The translations under genes and the position numbers were made by a program. From assembly GCF_018873765.1 (NCBI RefSeq), contig NC_057917.1, positions 55,610,464 to 55,674,463 of the forward strand: a stretch of DNA of 64,000 bases. The letters run 5' to 3'. The stretch comes from Telopea speciosissima. Its lineage: Eukaryota; Streptophyta; Magnoliopsida; Proteales; Proteaceae. Positions within the stretch are counted from its first letter, which is position 1; each line of letters starts with the position of its first letter. The notes beneath the pieces were generated by a model that saw only the letters and a list, made by a program, of their open reading frames with translations, made no database searches and was not told the DNA's origin. Below, piece after piece: positions 1-34,600 of this stretch.

Positions 1-1048
1 GATCAATCGATCTCCCAATCGCTCAATCTAGCGTTGCTCGCAGAAAGAGAGCTGGAAATATGATGAAGAAGAGGGGGAAGGCGAGGGGTTTATTTAAAGA
101 AAGCACGCAAAGGGGAGAGAAGATCACACATTGGGGCGGAAGAGAGCTTCCTAGCTTCTTAAGTGGACCATGTGTTAAGAGCTTATGTTGAAGAGATGCA
201 GGAGATGCCTACCAGCCCTACCTCCTGCCTGGAATACTTCCAACTGTTGATTCGCTTGATTTTTCCCATTTCCTTTTGCTCTAATTTCTTACCCTAAGCA
301 TTTGACCTTCATTGTGAGAAAGGCTACTGGTCCTCTTATTCACAAACAAAATCTTGTGACAACTTTTTCGCACACCTCAATGAACTACCCTATAAAAGAA
401 CATAGGCATCTCAGCTCACCCAGAAAGACTTGACTTTCAATATGTTGTAGGCAAATACTGAATTACTCGACAAAACCATGGATTTTACACTTCAGTCAAG
501 CCACCTAGCCCAGTGAATGCAAACAACTAAAAACTCACACAGAGTTGAAAGGAAATACTGAATAATGAACACGCATAATTTGCTAAATACAACAGTGAAG
601 GTGGAAGTTGCTACAGGGTTGTGACATACAACATATGCCATCACAGGGAGGACCAACACTATGATCAAGGGAGCGTGAATTTGGATTTAGAAGCATGAAA
701 AGGCTATCAGTTGATGAGCATCAACCAGATTGTAAAGCTAAAACTGGCATTAAGGAAATACTACTGCCATAGATCCTGAGAAGAATTAAGAACTCAAAAG
801 TTCTCTTTTCCGAATTACTCATATTATTGCCAAAATGATCTAAATAAATTGACAGCATATTCAAGTTCATATCACTCTTATCACATCAATGATCGGATAC
901 GGTGGCATAATTGGAAAACTTATGCCCGATATCTGATCAAGTCGCTGACAGTGTTATGGATAAAAACCTCCACAGCTGAAGACATGATAGCAACACATAC
1001 CCTCCTACATACTTTAAATAACAAAACCTGCTGTATTCTGCAGTTGAT
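1..1048. other. 3' flank of the phosphoglucomutase gene, no gene recognised
   Basis: This stretch lies downstream of the minus-strand phosphoglucomutase stop codon at 1049-1051 and should hold its 3' UTR. I found no convincing polyadenylation signal or coding exon. A purine-rich segment at about 40-130 could be the leader of a neighbour outside the window, but nothing in it can be assigned. Short open frames here have no recognisable domain. Confidence 0.5.
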
Positions 1049-24533
<23,485 letters not shown>

Positions 24534-24790
24534 CGCTTCGTAGGTCGCCTGCAACCAGAAATTGAGGACTATATCAAGAAGAACGTGAAGATTTCGAGAA
24601 TTGGAAGAGGAGAGGAGGATAAGGAGATGATGCGTTACTGCTTGAAGTGTTCCGGACGAGAGTCCGAGACTCTTGCTTGAAAATGTAATAAATGAAAAGT
24701 GGCCAAATGGAAAAGCGACTTGTGGGTGCTTTTTAGTGGCCAAACGACCGCGCTGTTCTCGATCCGAAAGAAGCGGGTTTAGGTTTTAAA
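24534..24790 (-). promoter_or_regulatory. 5' leader and proximal promoter region of PGM, possible 5' UTR intron
   Basis: The frame of the first coding exon stays open for 70 further codons upstream, to an ATG at 24741-24743. Known plant cytosolic PGMs begin at the downstream ATG, so this is read as leader. A good acceptor (TTGCAG) lies about 15 nt before the start codon, and a possible donor lies about 100 nt further upstream, which would fit a short 5' UTR intron. No clear TATA box was found. Transcript ends cannot be fixed from sequence. Confidence 0.4.
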
Positions 24791-25137
24791 CCCCAAATTG
24801 CTCTTTTCTTTGATTAAACCGCTGCATTTTAACCGGATGCCGTAATAAACCAGCAAGAAAATTTCCACAACGGCATAACTGGGTCAGTTGTTCGGGTAAT
24901 CCTCGACCCGGATCATTCCTGGCTGATTTCCGATTCATTCACCTTCTTTGGTATGATTTCTATTTCAATTTTGGATTGATTTCATGCACTAGTTAAGAAT
25001 TAGATTTTTTGTAAAGAAACTGAAATTTTCTTAGGGGTAAGACCTTTTCTTGCCTTGATCTGAATCAGCCGATCTAGCTGATCCCGATTTAAAATACTAC
25101 CTTGTACCAGTGGCCTTTACTGCTCAATGACACGGCT

Positions 25138-25860
25138 AGGGGTGTCAACCGGTTGGGCTCGATCGGTCTAAGTCGGGCCTCACCAGTTTTACAGGCTACA
25201 CCATGTCCGATTGTTTAGGCATTCGGGCTTGCCTTGGGCGGGCATGGTACGGTTTCATTTCAGTCGATCGGTGTTCAATCTTTAATCAGGGCAGTCTTAT
25301 TTAGGCTAAACAGGACTAAACCAAGTCCAAAACGGACTAATGAGCCGTTTAACTCTAAACGGTCTCTAAACGATGTGGACTTACTAATTGACATGCAACC
25401 AGAATTTTAAGTTCAAGCCATCACACCATTGGGCAGTCACAGTACACCTCAATTCAAAGTCAAATAAAACTTATCCCAACTAAAATAGCAGCACAACACC
25501 GAATAGAAACACATCTAACAAAGTAAGTAGAGGAAAAAATAATAGCAGCACAACACCGAATAGAAACACATCTAACAAAATAAGTAGAGGGGAATAAAAA
25601 AAATAGCAGCACAACACCGAATAGAAGTACATCTAACAAAGTAAGATCTAAAAACCAAAACTAAGTCTCATCTCACCTACATTAAGTGTATCTAACCAAT
25701 AAATATCAAAGACCAACAAAGAAAATCTAGAGGGAAGGGAAGGGGAGGGGAAGTTTATAAGTTAAAGGGTCGGGCTAGGTCGGGCTAGGTCGGGCTGTAA
25801 TCGGGCGGTCTAGGTCTGGCCAAGAATCGATCGGTCAGATCGGGTGCCCGACAAGCTAGG
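25138..25860. mobile_element. hAT-like non-autonomous element, right end unclear
   Basis: The left end CTAGGGGTGTCAACCGG is typical of short hAT-like TIRs in plants. Both ends of the segment carry GGTCGGGC- and CGATCGGT-type subterminal motifs in opposite directions. The right terminus is not a clean inverted copy. A three-copy tandem repeat lies in its middle. Confidence 0.45.
25484..25651. repeat. tandem repeat, three copies of 57-61 bp
   Basis: The unit begins AATAGCAGCACAACACCGAA at 25484, 25541 and 25602. Units one and two differ at very few positions before a variable A-rich spacer. The third is truncated after about 50 bases. Confidence 0.9.
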
Positions 25861-25894
25861 ACCCCACAATCAGAACCGCCCAATTACTAAACGT

Positions 25895-26245
25895 CACTAC
25901 AAGAAAACTCATTTTTGGCGACGGGTTTTTTCCTTTGCCAAAAATCCAAATCCGTTGCTAAATATGTTGGCGACGGTTTTCTGAGCCGTTGCAATCACCG
26001 TTGGCATAAATGGTGCAGCCAAAATTAGGCGACGGAATAAGGGGTTCCGTTGGGAAATTTTTAATTGGCGACGGTTAAAATAATACCGTTGCCCTAAACC
26101 ATTCTTTAGCAACGGTTAAGAATAAACCGTGGCTGAAGATAATAGTATGGCAACAAAATAAAACATACCGTTATACCGTCGTTGAGGGCGATATGGCAAG
26201 GCTTTTTGGCAACGATATAAAAAAAACCGTTGCCAAAACTAAGAT
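25895..26245 (+). mobile_element. CACTA (En/Spm) transposon terminus with subterminal repeats
   Basis: CACTACAAGAAAA at 25895-25907 is the canonical terminal repeat of plant CACTA elements. It is followed by about 340 bp of alternating direct and inverted GGCGACGGTT / CCGTTGCC motifs, the usual transposase-binding subterminal region. The matching right end (TTTTCTTGTAGTG) was not found in the window, so the element is broken or unrecognised beyond 26.25 kb. Confidence 0.8.
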
Positions 26246-26447
26246 AACAAAAAAAAAAAAATTTAAATCAGTATATTTCCTGTAATTACATTAATATACT
26301 GGTCCATATGAAAAAAATAAAATTAATCATACATCCAAATAAGAATACATTTCTTACACTTCACTTCAAAAAAGTAATACAATCATAATTAAAAGAACTC
26401 ATGACTCTAATTACACAGTATTACCTTCATAGACTTTGCATACCTCA

Positions 26448-26599
26448 TCAGACATCAGCTGGGTTTATCTTGCAAAACTCATTCAATGGATCAAAATGGA
26501 CGTACAGTAGTTTCAAGACAGCATCACCAGCTTGGGAATCAACTCTCAAGAGATCTCCTAGACACCGCCCATCCAAGAAAGGTTTGGTCATAGCAATCT
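26448..26599 (-). other. unassigned exon-like open segment
   Basis: On the minus strand, an acceptor-like CACCAG at 26600-26605 is followed by 50 open codons ending in TGA. The text includes MTKPFLDGRCLGDLLRVD and ends NEFCKINPADV. The composition looks protein-like, but I do not recognise the family and no partner exon was found nearby. It could be a gene remnant carried by a transposon. Confidence 0.25.
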
Positions 26600-28049
26600 C
26601 TGGTGTGGGAACCCATCAATATGAGAAATTCATCTTCAATTCTAAGCCAATCTAATTGTTTCACTGTACCAATTAAGAGTCAGTGTACCATTAAAACTAA
26701 ATTTCAGAATAAAATGAGAAAGCTTCATCTATCTATCTGCACTGAAAATTGAAAGCTTTGTATAACTAGCTTTAATCTGATCTAATAGGTAATATGATTC
26801 AAAGTAATATCAAAAGATGAAAACAGTAAAAGATCCAATGATACCTTATCCAATGTAACTACCATACGACAGCAAGGATGAATCAAAAGATGAAAAACAG
26901 TAAAAGATCCAATGATAACTTATTCAATGTAACTACATAGGACAGCTAGGATGAATCAAAATATGAAAACAGTAAAATCCAATATATGATAGCTTATCCA
27001 ATTGAACTTGGAAGATGACAAAATTTTGAATGTAAGCTCGTAGCAAGATAGTGTCTTGCAATTCCACTTTTCCATTCTATATCACAGGTTAACTTATAAT
27101 TACTAATGTTTCCTCACAAGTCAACCCAATTCTTTTCCACCTCTTCCCTTGTACATCTACCATTACCAACTTTAGCTATATCAATTATTTAAAGTTACCA
27201 TAAGTTGTCTTTGTTCACTAACAAAAGCATCCAATTGACCTTTTGACTTCCATCATCTTTTGACTTGCTGGTGCTGCTCCCAAGTGCACTCAGATTCATC
27301 TGTCTCTTATTCTGTCACTCTAGCCTTCATTACTTCATAAATTTCTACCAAACAACTTATATTCGCAAACAAGAAAACAGAGAGTAGCACATTAGGATTT
27401 GAATATCCAGAATCAAATCCGTATACTTGACGTAAATATACATCAGATACAAGACAAATTCAAATATTAGATATGCCAATTCCAGATATTAGCATATCCA
27501 CTTCAAAATCGATCCATTTCCATCCAAGACAAGTTTGGCTGCCAACATTCCAACTAACTTTGCACCAATGACAAAAACCACTCCCAAGTATCCGACTACT
27601 TACAAATAGAAGGATCAAGGATTAACTTTGCTTTCATAAGCAAGCTGAATATCCCACCTCAACCATTCCAACTAAAAAAAAAAAAAAGAGAAGAAAGAGG
27701 AAAGAAGAAACACAGAAGAAGCCAGTTTTGAACAAACATTTGATGTAATCAAAGCCATTAACTACCCATCTTGAGGGCATCATAGCCCAACTGCTTTATG
27801 TATTCAACTAATTTCTACAACTACTACGTGGATATTGCTAAGCTCTTTTCCAAATGCACTGTAATATCTTGGACTCTTAAACTTCGTAAAATTAAGCATT
27901 CTGTTCACTTTCACATCTATTTGGAAATGACCAGTTAACCACAAGTAACAGAAGAATCAAGTCCTCAGCAAGGCATTTCCTTCAACAGTGACTATTTAGA
28001 AATCAAAAGCAATTAAAGATGGTACTGAAGACGAAATAATCGCAAAAGG

Positions 28050-28513
28050 AACAACAACAACATCCAAGCATTATCCCAACTTAATAGGGTCGGCTACATG
28101 GATCCTATAAGAGAAAAAAAGGTAAATTAAAAGAAGTAAAAAAGGAGAGGGGGGGGGCAAACAACATCGACACAAATCTCTAAGGTATCGACCCTTCTTA
28201 ACTATGTACCGCTTCTTAACTGCCCAACACTCTGCACTAGGTCTCGAAGAGGGGTGGATACAAACAATGGCAACACACAACAAAGACCAACTGACCGCAT
28301 GGATCTTTGATCTCCAATCAGCTCTATTAGAGGTCATACTCAGGGCAAGGCCTAAGCTAAGCATGTCTTTCTTCACTACTTCTCCTAAGGTTATCTTAGG
28401 CCTGCCTCTAGTTCTTTTGGTTCCCTCAATCAGGATCATGTCGCTCCCCTCCGGACTGGAGCCCCGAAAGGCCTCCGTTGGACATGACCATACCATCTCA
28501 AACGATTCTCTCT
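28050..28513 (-). mobile_element. RTE-type LINE 3' fragment, copy 2
   Basis: Minus-strand translation gives LRWYGHVQRRP, then IEGTKRTRGRPKITLGEVVK and LALSMTSNRADWRSKIHAV, the RTE polymerase C-terminus. The 3' end has the GGATCCATGTAGCCGACCC-type block and a GTTGTTGTTGTT tail at 28050-28062. It is 5'-truncated, and no clear target duplication was found. Confidence 0.85.
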
Positions 28514-29584
28514 AAGTTTATCATGGATAAAATTGCTAGATGAAGTTATAGAACCATGCTGCATATAGTGACAAGCACGAATACAGTAAGTTCAAGCACA
28601 ATTTCCAATACAAACAAGAAGGAGATTTTACACAGTGACCATTTAAAAATACAAATAAGGTAGATGATTAGAGCAGCAATAGAAGAATTATCTTGTAGCA
28701 TTCAGGGATTAAACACATAATCATAGGAAACTTACTTGAAAGGTGTATCTCCAGGATTTCTTTGACGAGTAATGTGCTCAAACTGCCTTCCATTTTTGGC
28801 TACAAAACTTGCTAATTTGTCTGCAACTTTCTTCACTCCAGGATCGCTTGGGGAAGGTGGTGTTGCATGTCACTTAAAGAGTTGATTAATACCCAGAGCA
28901 TGAACAGGGGAATGCAAATTACTCTTGTAGCAGGGTGTGCCACATTTTCCAATTCTTTCATTCAACATCTCTTTCCACCAAGGTCGATAGAGACTTAAGA
29001 CATAAGCTGCATTCATGAGACAAGAAATGTTCAAGAATGTTCTGTTTTCACCATTCATCACTTTATGAACAGAGAAGGATAAATTCCCAGATGGGTTGAG
29101 GAAAACACTTTCCAAGGTGAAAAGGTAGTCTCGATGCGAAAAAATATATAATGAGGGTAAACATTCTTGTGCTAACATAAAATAGCCCAAAATTATCAAA
29201 ACTATGTATCATATGCCCCTTATATTCTAATATAGATGTCTACGGTCATCAAGCTTGGAGTCAGGACTAGCCATAGCCACTGAGGTTTTGTTTAGTTGAG
29301 TGGCAGGCAGAGGGGTTCATGCAAAGTAAAAAGCCCCCCTTCCTGCTTTTACATCTCACCAGTCTATAAAGAGGTACTTGCATACTAACCACTGAACATT
29401 TTACCTCAGTTTTTACCCATGCGCTTTCACAAGAATCACTCCACTTCCATGAAAACCAAACACATCCCAAGTTACAACCACCTGAACAATCGTTCTGACA
29501 CTTCCCTAAAGCACTCCACCCCACAGCAGACCATAACCTAAATAAGATAATAGCAGGAAATGAAAATATATATTCATGTCTCCT

Positions 29585-30470
29585 GATGTAGATATATGAG
29601 AAAAGATGGCATTATGTTAGTGGAAATATGCCTTGGGTTGGGTACCTATACATTGGGCTTTTGTTTCAATGGGTTTTCAATGTAATAGCCACTTTAAGGA
29701 ACTTAAAATAAGGGTAGGACTTAGGAATATGGGATTTAATTTATAGGAGTTGTTAAGTCTTTTATTAGTCAATTAAGTAGCTATTTTATTACTAGTTGGT
29801 TTAGGAAATTTTTAGTCATGTTAGGAGTCATATTTTAAGACTTAAGAGTCTACACACACACACTATCTATCTATATATATATATATATATGTATAGCTAG
29901 CCCTTCAGGCACACGAATTGATGAAATAAAGGTTTCAGTTTCTCAAAATTTTGGCTCTATGGAATCAGTACTTATGCCTGTGGATTGTGGTGTTACTTGG
30001 TGGTTTCTAAGTGAAGACTGATGTCGATTTCTTAGTGGAATAGTGGATTCTCTTTGCAGGCTTTGGTGGGCTCATAGCCTGTTATGTGGATTCCTAAACT
30101 GTTTTATCTTTCTATCATTGTTCTATCAATCAAGCAAACTTCAGCTTTTAAACTTTCCCAGTGACGGTAGTTCTATAACTCAGGATCCAACTATCAGAAT
30201 TGGATCAAAATTTGAAGACTTCTCCCTGTTGGAGTGACCGTTCAATTACTGTTTCAAGCACGTCAGATCTATTTTGCAGAAGTAATTAGAGTTTCTAAAA
30301 TTCTAGTCCTAGTTACTATTTCCTACGATTGGGCTAATCTCCCACTGGATTTTCCCTGGATCGGGATTAGTCTTCATAAATTTCTTAGGAAACCCTTCAA
30401 AGCCTCTCTTGATCTCATCTTGGAGGTGCTTCCTGGAAAAGTTTTAACCATTAGAAAGACAAGCTTTGCT
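29585..30470. mobile_element. LTR-like element 4, inverted relative to element 1
   Basis: It starts TGATGTAGATA. The stretch with TTGGGTTGGGTACCTATACA, CAATGGGTTTTCAATGTAAT and AAATAAGGGTAGG matches, in reverse complement, the 7870-8000 part of the element at 6672. It contains a TA-rich microsatellite at 29868-29891. The right end and target duplication were not resolved. Confidence 0.5.
29855..29891. repeat. compound microsatellite (CA)n(CTAT)n(TA)n
   Basis: An ACACACAC run passes through CTATCTATC into about ten TA dinucleotides. Confidence 0.9.
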
Positions 30471-31081
30471 TCTTACTTGATTTCCCATGCAGCCAATAAC
30501 TATGAATCAAACATGGGTTGCTGTTTAATAAGTTGACAAGCATTGACAACATTAAAATTTTCTTAAAATAAATCACAGTTTCATGAACATTTTGTAACTG
30601 AGACAAACATAATGCAGAGATTAAAAACCGCTTTGCAACACACACGAGCAAACACAGTGCATGCAAATAATGAGAGATAAGCAAAGATCACTCACCAAGG
30701 GAAAACGAAAAACATTAATAGAATTATCAGAAAACTGTATATTAGAATGAACTCCTAAGAGCTTCAATGCAAGTTTGCAAGAAGATAAAATTGAACTTCA
30801 GATGGACTTGCAAGTAGGTCATCTGAATGCAAAATATATTACATATAAAATCTATTATCCAGAGCTAAATAGCACAACAGCCCCATTACTATAGAAGAAG
30901 CTTCGAGAAATATAAACAAATAGGGCTGACTTGCCCATGCATTTCATTATAATCAGTGGATACATACCTAGTACAGAAGCAACATCAATCATTATGCACG
31001 AAAAGAAGGATGTCTATTGGATAACGAAAACCAACCTAGTTAGACGCTCAGAGGAATGGAATTTTTTATCCAACAGTAAAT

Positions 31082-31225
31082 AAGGTTGCTCCATTGCAAC
31101 CTTGTGGTCGCGGGTTCAAGTCCAGAAACAGCCTATCTGCAAAGCGGGTGTAAGGTTGCGTACATTATGACCATCCCCAAACCCAGCAATGGCGGGAGCC
31201 TCATGCACTAGGTACGCCCTTTAGT
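31082..31225 (+). mobile_element. Au SINE, copy 3
   Basis: It holds GGTTGCTCCATTGCAACC, a B box GGGTTCAAGTCC, GAAACAGCC, GCGTACATTATGACC, GGCGGGAGCCTCATGCAC and the end GGTACGCCCTTT. AGTAAAT stands on both sides, at about 31077 and 31223, as a short candidate target duplication. Confidence 0.85.
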
Positions 31226-31699
31226 AAATTTGGAATCTAAACAATTCTTTACTTTTGCAATAGAGAGAAAGCACAATGGGGAGAGCTCAATGGAGAAAGA
31301 ACCAAAATGCACTCAAAGAAGAGAAAGGTATGTATTCAAGCAGTTATTACCAACATCCCCTTTACATGGCAATGGAACAGATGCATTAGGTTGATCCAAC
31401 CGCGCTTTGGCGGTCCATCTATCGACCCATTTTCGCATCCCATTCATCTTCATCCTCATCAAGACACCAACTTAAGAGGCTGCCGCAAGTTTAGATTTCT
31501 TTCAATCGAATGCAAGTTTGCACACAGGCAGCAGGATAGCCTTGCGTGTCTCGGTGCTTTTGAATCCATGCATGTTTTATAAATGGAAGGATTGGCCCTC
31601 ATAGTCCCAGATGTATTTATGCTTGACTTAGACTCCTCCAATCCAGCTTCCTTTTCTTTCTCTTGTTGAAGTTAACCTGAGATATAGCCATTTGGTAGA

Positions 31700-34600
31700 A
31701 ACCAACACTACATGTAGACACAACAGTAGGAAAGAAATAATTAAGGAACAGAAAAAGAAAAAATCAGTAGAGGAAACAGAAGAGTATATGTTTCTTCAGT
31801 ATCTTACCTGTTATGATCTAGGCTGATATTGTTGGCAAGGCTAGTAGAGAAAGACATGACAGTACCCACGAAAAAGAGAGAAGAGTATATGTTTCTTTTT
31901 TAATGTAAGCCCTTAGTCTTGTTGGAATACCAAACTAGTTAATATCCAAACAACCTAGAGTTAGACTACCTACCATTGCCTTAATGCCATACTCGTTCCT
32001 TTATCAAGGAATAACCCTAGTCCATTGTTAGCCCAACCCAATGATGGAATGCTGTATTTTTTGAAGAAAGAAAGACAATGTTTTGAAATAAATCTGTCAG
32101 GTTCGTGTGTGGACCCAAGCAAAAGTAATGGGCTTTGCTTATAAGCCCCAAGGGTTGGTGTTCAAACCCTTGACTCAAAACGATGTGTGGAGGATATGAC
32201 CTCCGGGCTAATGGACTAACATTGTACCCATCCACAAACTCGATTTACAGACCTAAGGGCCACTTTAATGTAAGCCAAATGACCTATTGTTGAAAATCAA
32301 GAAATGATTCAACTTTAAGATCCATGGCTAAGAAAGAAAAAGGAGAGAAAAAGGAAAATCTTTTGTTTTTATTGAAAAATACATTTTGAAGGAGAAAGAA
32401 GACATTAAAGAATTTTCACTGAAAATAGATCTGGCCAGATCTAGACTAGATTGACCCCACAAATGAAGAGGAAATCTGTAAAACAACACAAATAAGAAAA
32501 ATCAGAAAGATATTTTGCATTAAACCCGAAAATCAATGGTGAAACCATATGAATGCATCAAGGTACAACAATGGGGTTGTTGTGACATGAATAACTAATA
32601 TAGCAATAAAACCTCATGGATGTGAATCTTTACATACCAACATGGATTCATGGATTCGATTATATCTCATCTTCGTATTAGCAGTATTCTTAAAATAAGT
32701 AGGACCTAAGATCTTTACCTGCAATAAAATCCAATTCTGAACCTGATTAAAATCAAGAAGAAAATGGCTAAAACAATAGTCTATTGGCCAAACCAAGAGG
32801 AAGGACCTTCCATATATATCCAAAATAGGTTTTAATTACATCCAAAGTAAGTTCAAGTGTTCCACCACCACCCAATATGCTTTCATATACTAAGGTTAAA
32901 CTGAAAAAAAAAATAGCAAGATAACTATTCCACTATAAGAAATGTATTTAGAATTACTTCCATATCAAGATTCCCAGTTCAAAATACTTTAGACCTACAA
33001 AAGATGCTAAATTTAAGTAGTTAAAAATTTCTCCAAAATGGGAGCCATTGCTACTCCAGTGGTCCTTCTTTTCCAAGTTACCAAGCCATCCTGCAAATCA
33101 AATTCAATCGAGATATATTATTAACCAAAATCAATAGCATTGCCTACAACATGTGAATAAATTAATGAAGAATTAATTTGTATAGGAATTTAAGTCTACA
33201 TTATAACTAGAAAATGCATATTCTATGAATTTGTCGACCTCAAGTCTATATTATGAAGACAACCTGAAAGATGCATCCCTTGAACTTCCAATCCAACTCC
33301 TAGACATAGTTTCCACGTGTAACTGCTAAAAAGAAAAAATCCTTAATATTAAATGTCATTTTGCATATCTCCTTGTCATCCACTAACATGAAGAAATAAT
33401 ATGGTCAAGACAAAAGTTCAGCGATGAGATCACAAATAGAAAGCTAGACATAAGTGCATTGATCAAAGAATTAAACAACCAAAGAGCCAGATCAAAACAC
33501 CAGACCATTGCTCAGACATAGCTTTGGTACCAAAACAAACTACAAAGAACAAGTCAAGGCCCCTTGAACTTCACCATTCAATTATGGAAGGGAGAGAGAT
33601 AGAGTAAAAGGGAAGATATAAAAAGCAAGTAAGTAGCTACAGTGGAGAAAGAGGAGGGAGAAAAGAGATTGAAAGAGGGAGAGGAGACAATTATTCAAAC
33701 CACAGAATCTTAAAATAAAATAATCTATTCCAACTAAGCTATCGATTGGGGGGTACATATCTTTATATAAAAGCATAAACAAGAATTCAACTAGACTATA
33801 TAAACTCCTAAACCTGTTATTACAATCTCTTGGGCTTTGGTTTCCAAACTCTATTGCCACAGCATCAGATGGACAAATTGCCCACCCAAATTATGATTTT
33901 GGGAGGAAAATAATAGAGGGGAAGGTGAGGATAACAAAGATCAATTTCCAATATACCATGTAGAATATGATAAAATTCCATAGTGAGAGAGAGGGGGAAT
34001 ACAAGTTGAACTAGATGGGTCCTTCGGCAATAAAATCATACACAAGAGATTAATATGGAGGTGTCCACCTTCAACAGCAAGGGTGTTGGCAATAGAGCAT
34101 GCCAACCCATGAAATGGATTTGACTTGCAAAATCAATTAACTTGGACCAGGCTCCCAGTCGAATATAGCTTCTTGGATATTGTAACTGAGTTACAAGTTA
34201 AATAACCTAGAAACTCTGTGAAGAAGAGTGGAGGACAGAATTGCTTTTATTTCCTTTCTAAAGTCTCTGACCCCATCCAAAAGTTGGAACTTCATCAGGT
34301 TGGGTTTCTGTAGAGTGATTGCAGGGAGGGTACATAAGCCTTTGGAGAACATCCAAGGGTTTGATTCATTGGCTGGACAAGTTGGTCTTTATTCAAATAT
34401 TGAGGAGCTATACTTACTCAGCCCTAGAGCTCTTCTCCCTTGCTTCGTGGTAATCTACAAGCCCTGAAAGGGAGAAAAAAGAAAAAGTGTCTAAGTTATA
34501 GTTTTGAATTTTTTTTTTTTTTTTTTGGTAGTACTATAAAATTCCACTTTTCTTCATTACCACCCTATCACATATTTTGATTCTTCTTTGCCACTTCAAT

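Larger units (their letters stand above)
28736..31676 (-). pseudogene. SURP/G-patch splicing-factor-like pseudogene (At3g52120/SUGP1 type)
   Basis: Two exon remnants are visible. The segment at 28736-28869 encodes ATPPSPSDPGVKKVADKLAS and FVAKNGRQFEHITRQRNPG, ending GDTPFK at a GT donor; this is the start of a SURP (SWAP) domain. An in-frame TGA (28870-28872) stands just upstream. The segment at 31351-31676 encodes LQQEKEKEAGLEESKSS, then in shifted frames KLAF, KSKLAA, DEDEDEWDAK and ARLDQPNAS. These follow the order of the N-terminal part of plant SURP/G-patch proteins. The second segment also has a TAA where family members have Gln, plus a TGA. N-terminal and G-patch exons were not found. 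An LTR-like element and a SINE lie within or beside it. Intact family members act in pre-mRNA splicing. This copy cannot encode one. Confidence 0.7.

Noticed and set aside
25895..26245. GCGACGG repeats as a CRISPR-like array or satellite
   Set aside because: They alternate in orientation with irregular spacing next to a CACTA terminus, so they are transposon subterminal repeats.
33028..33092. Minus-strand exon-like stretch preceded by TTTGCAG
   Set aside because: About 35 open codons but no family recognised and no neighbouring exon in a compatible phase.
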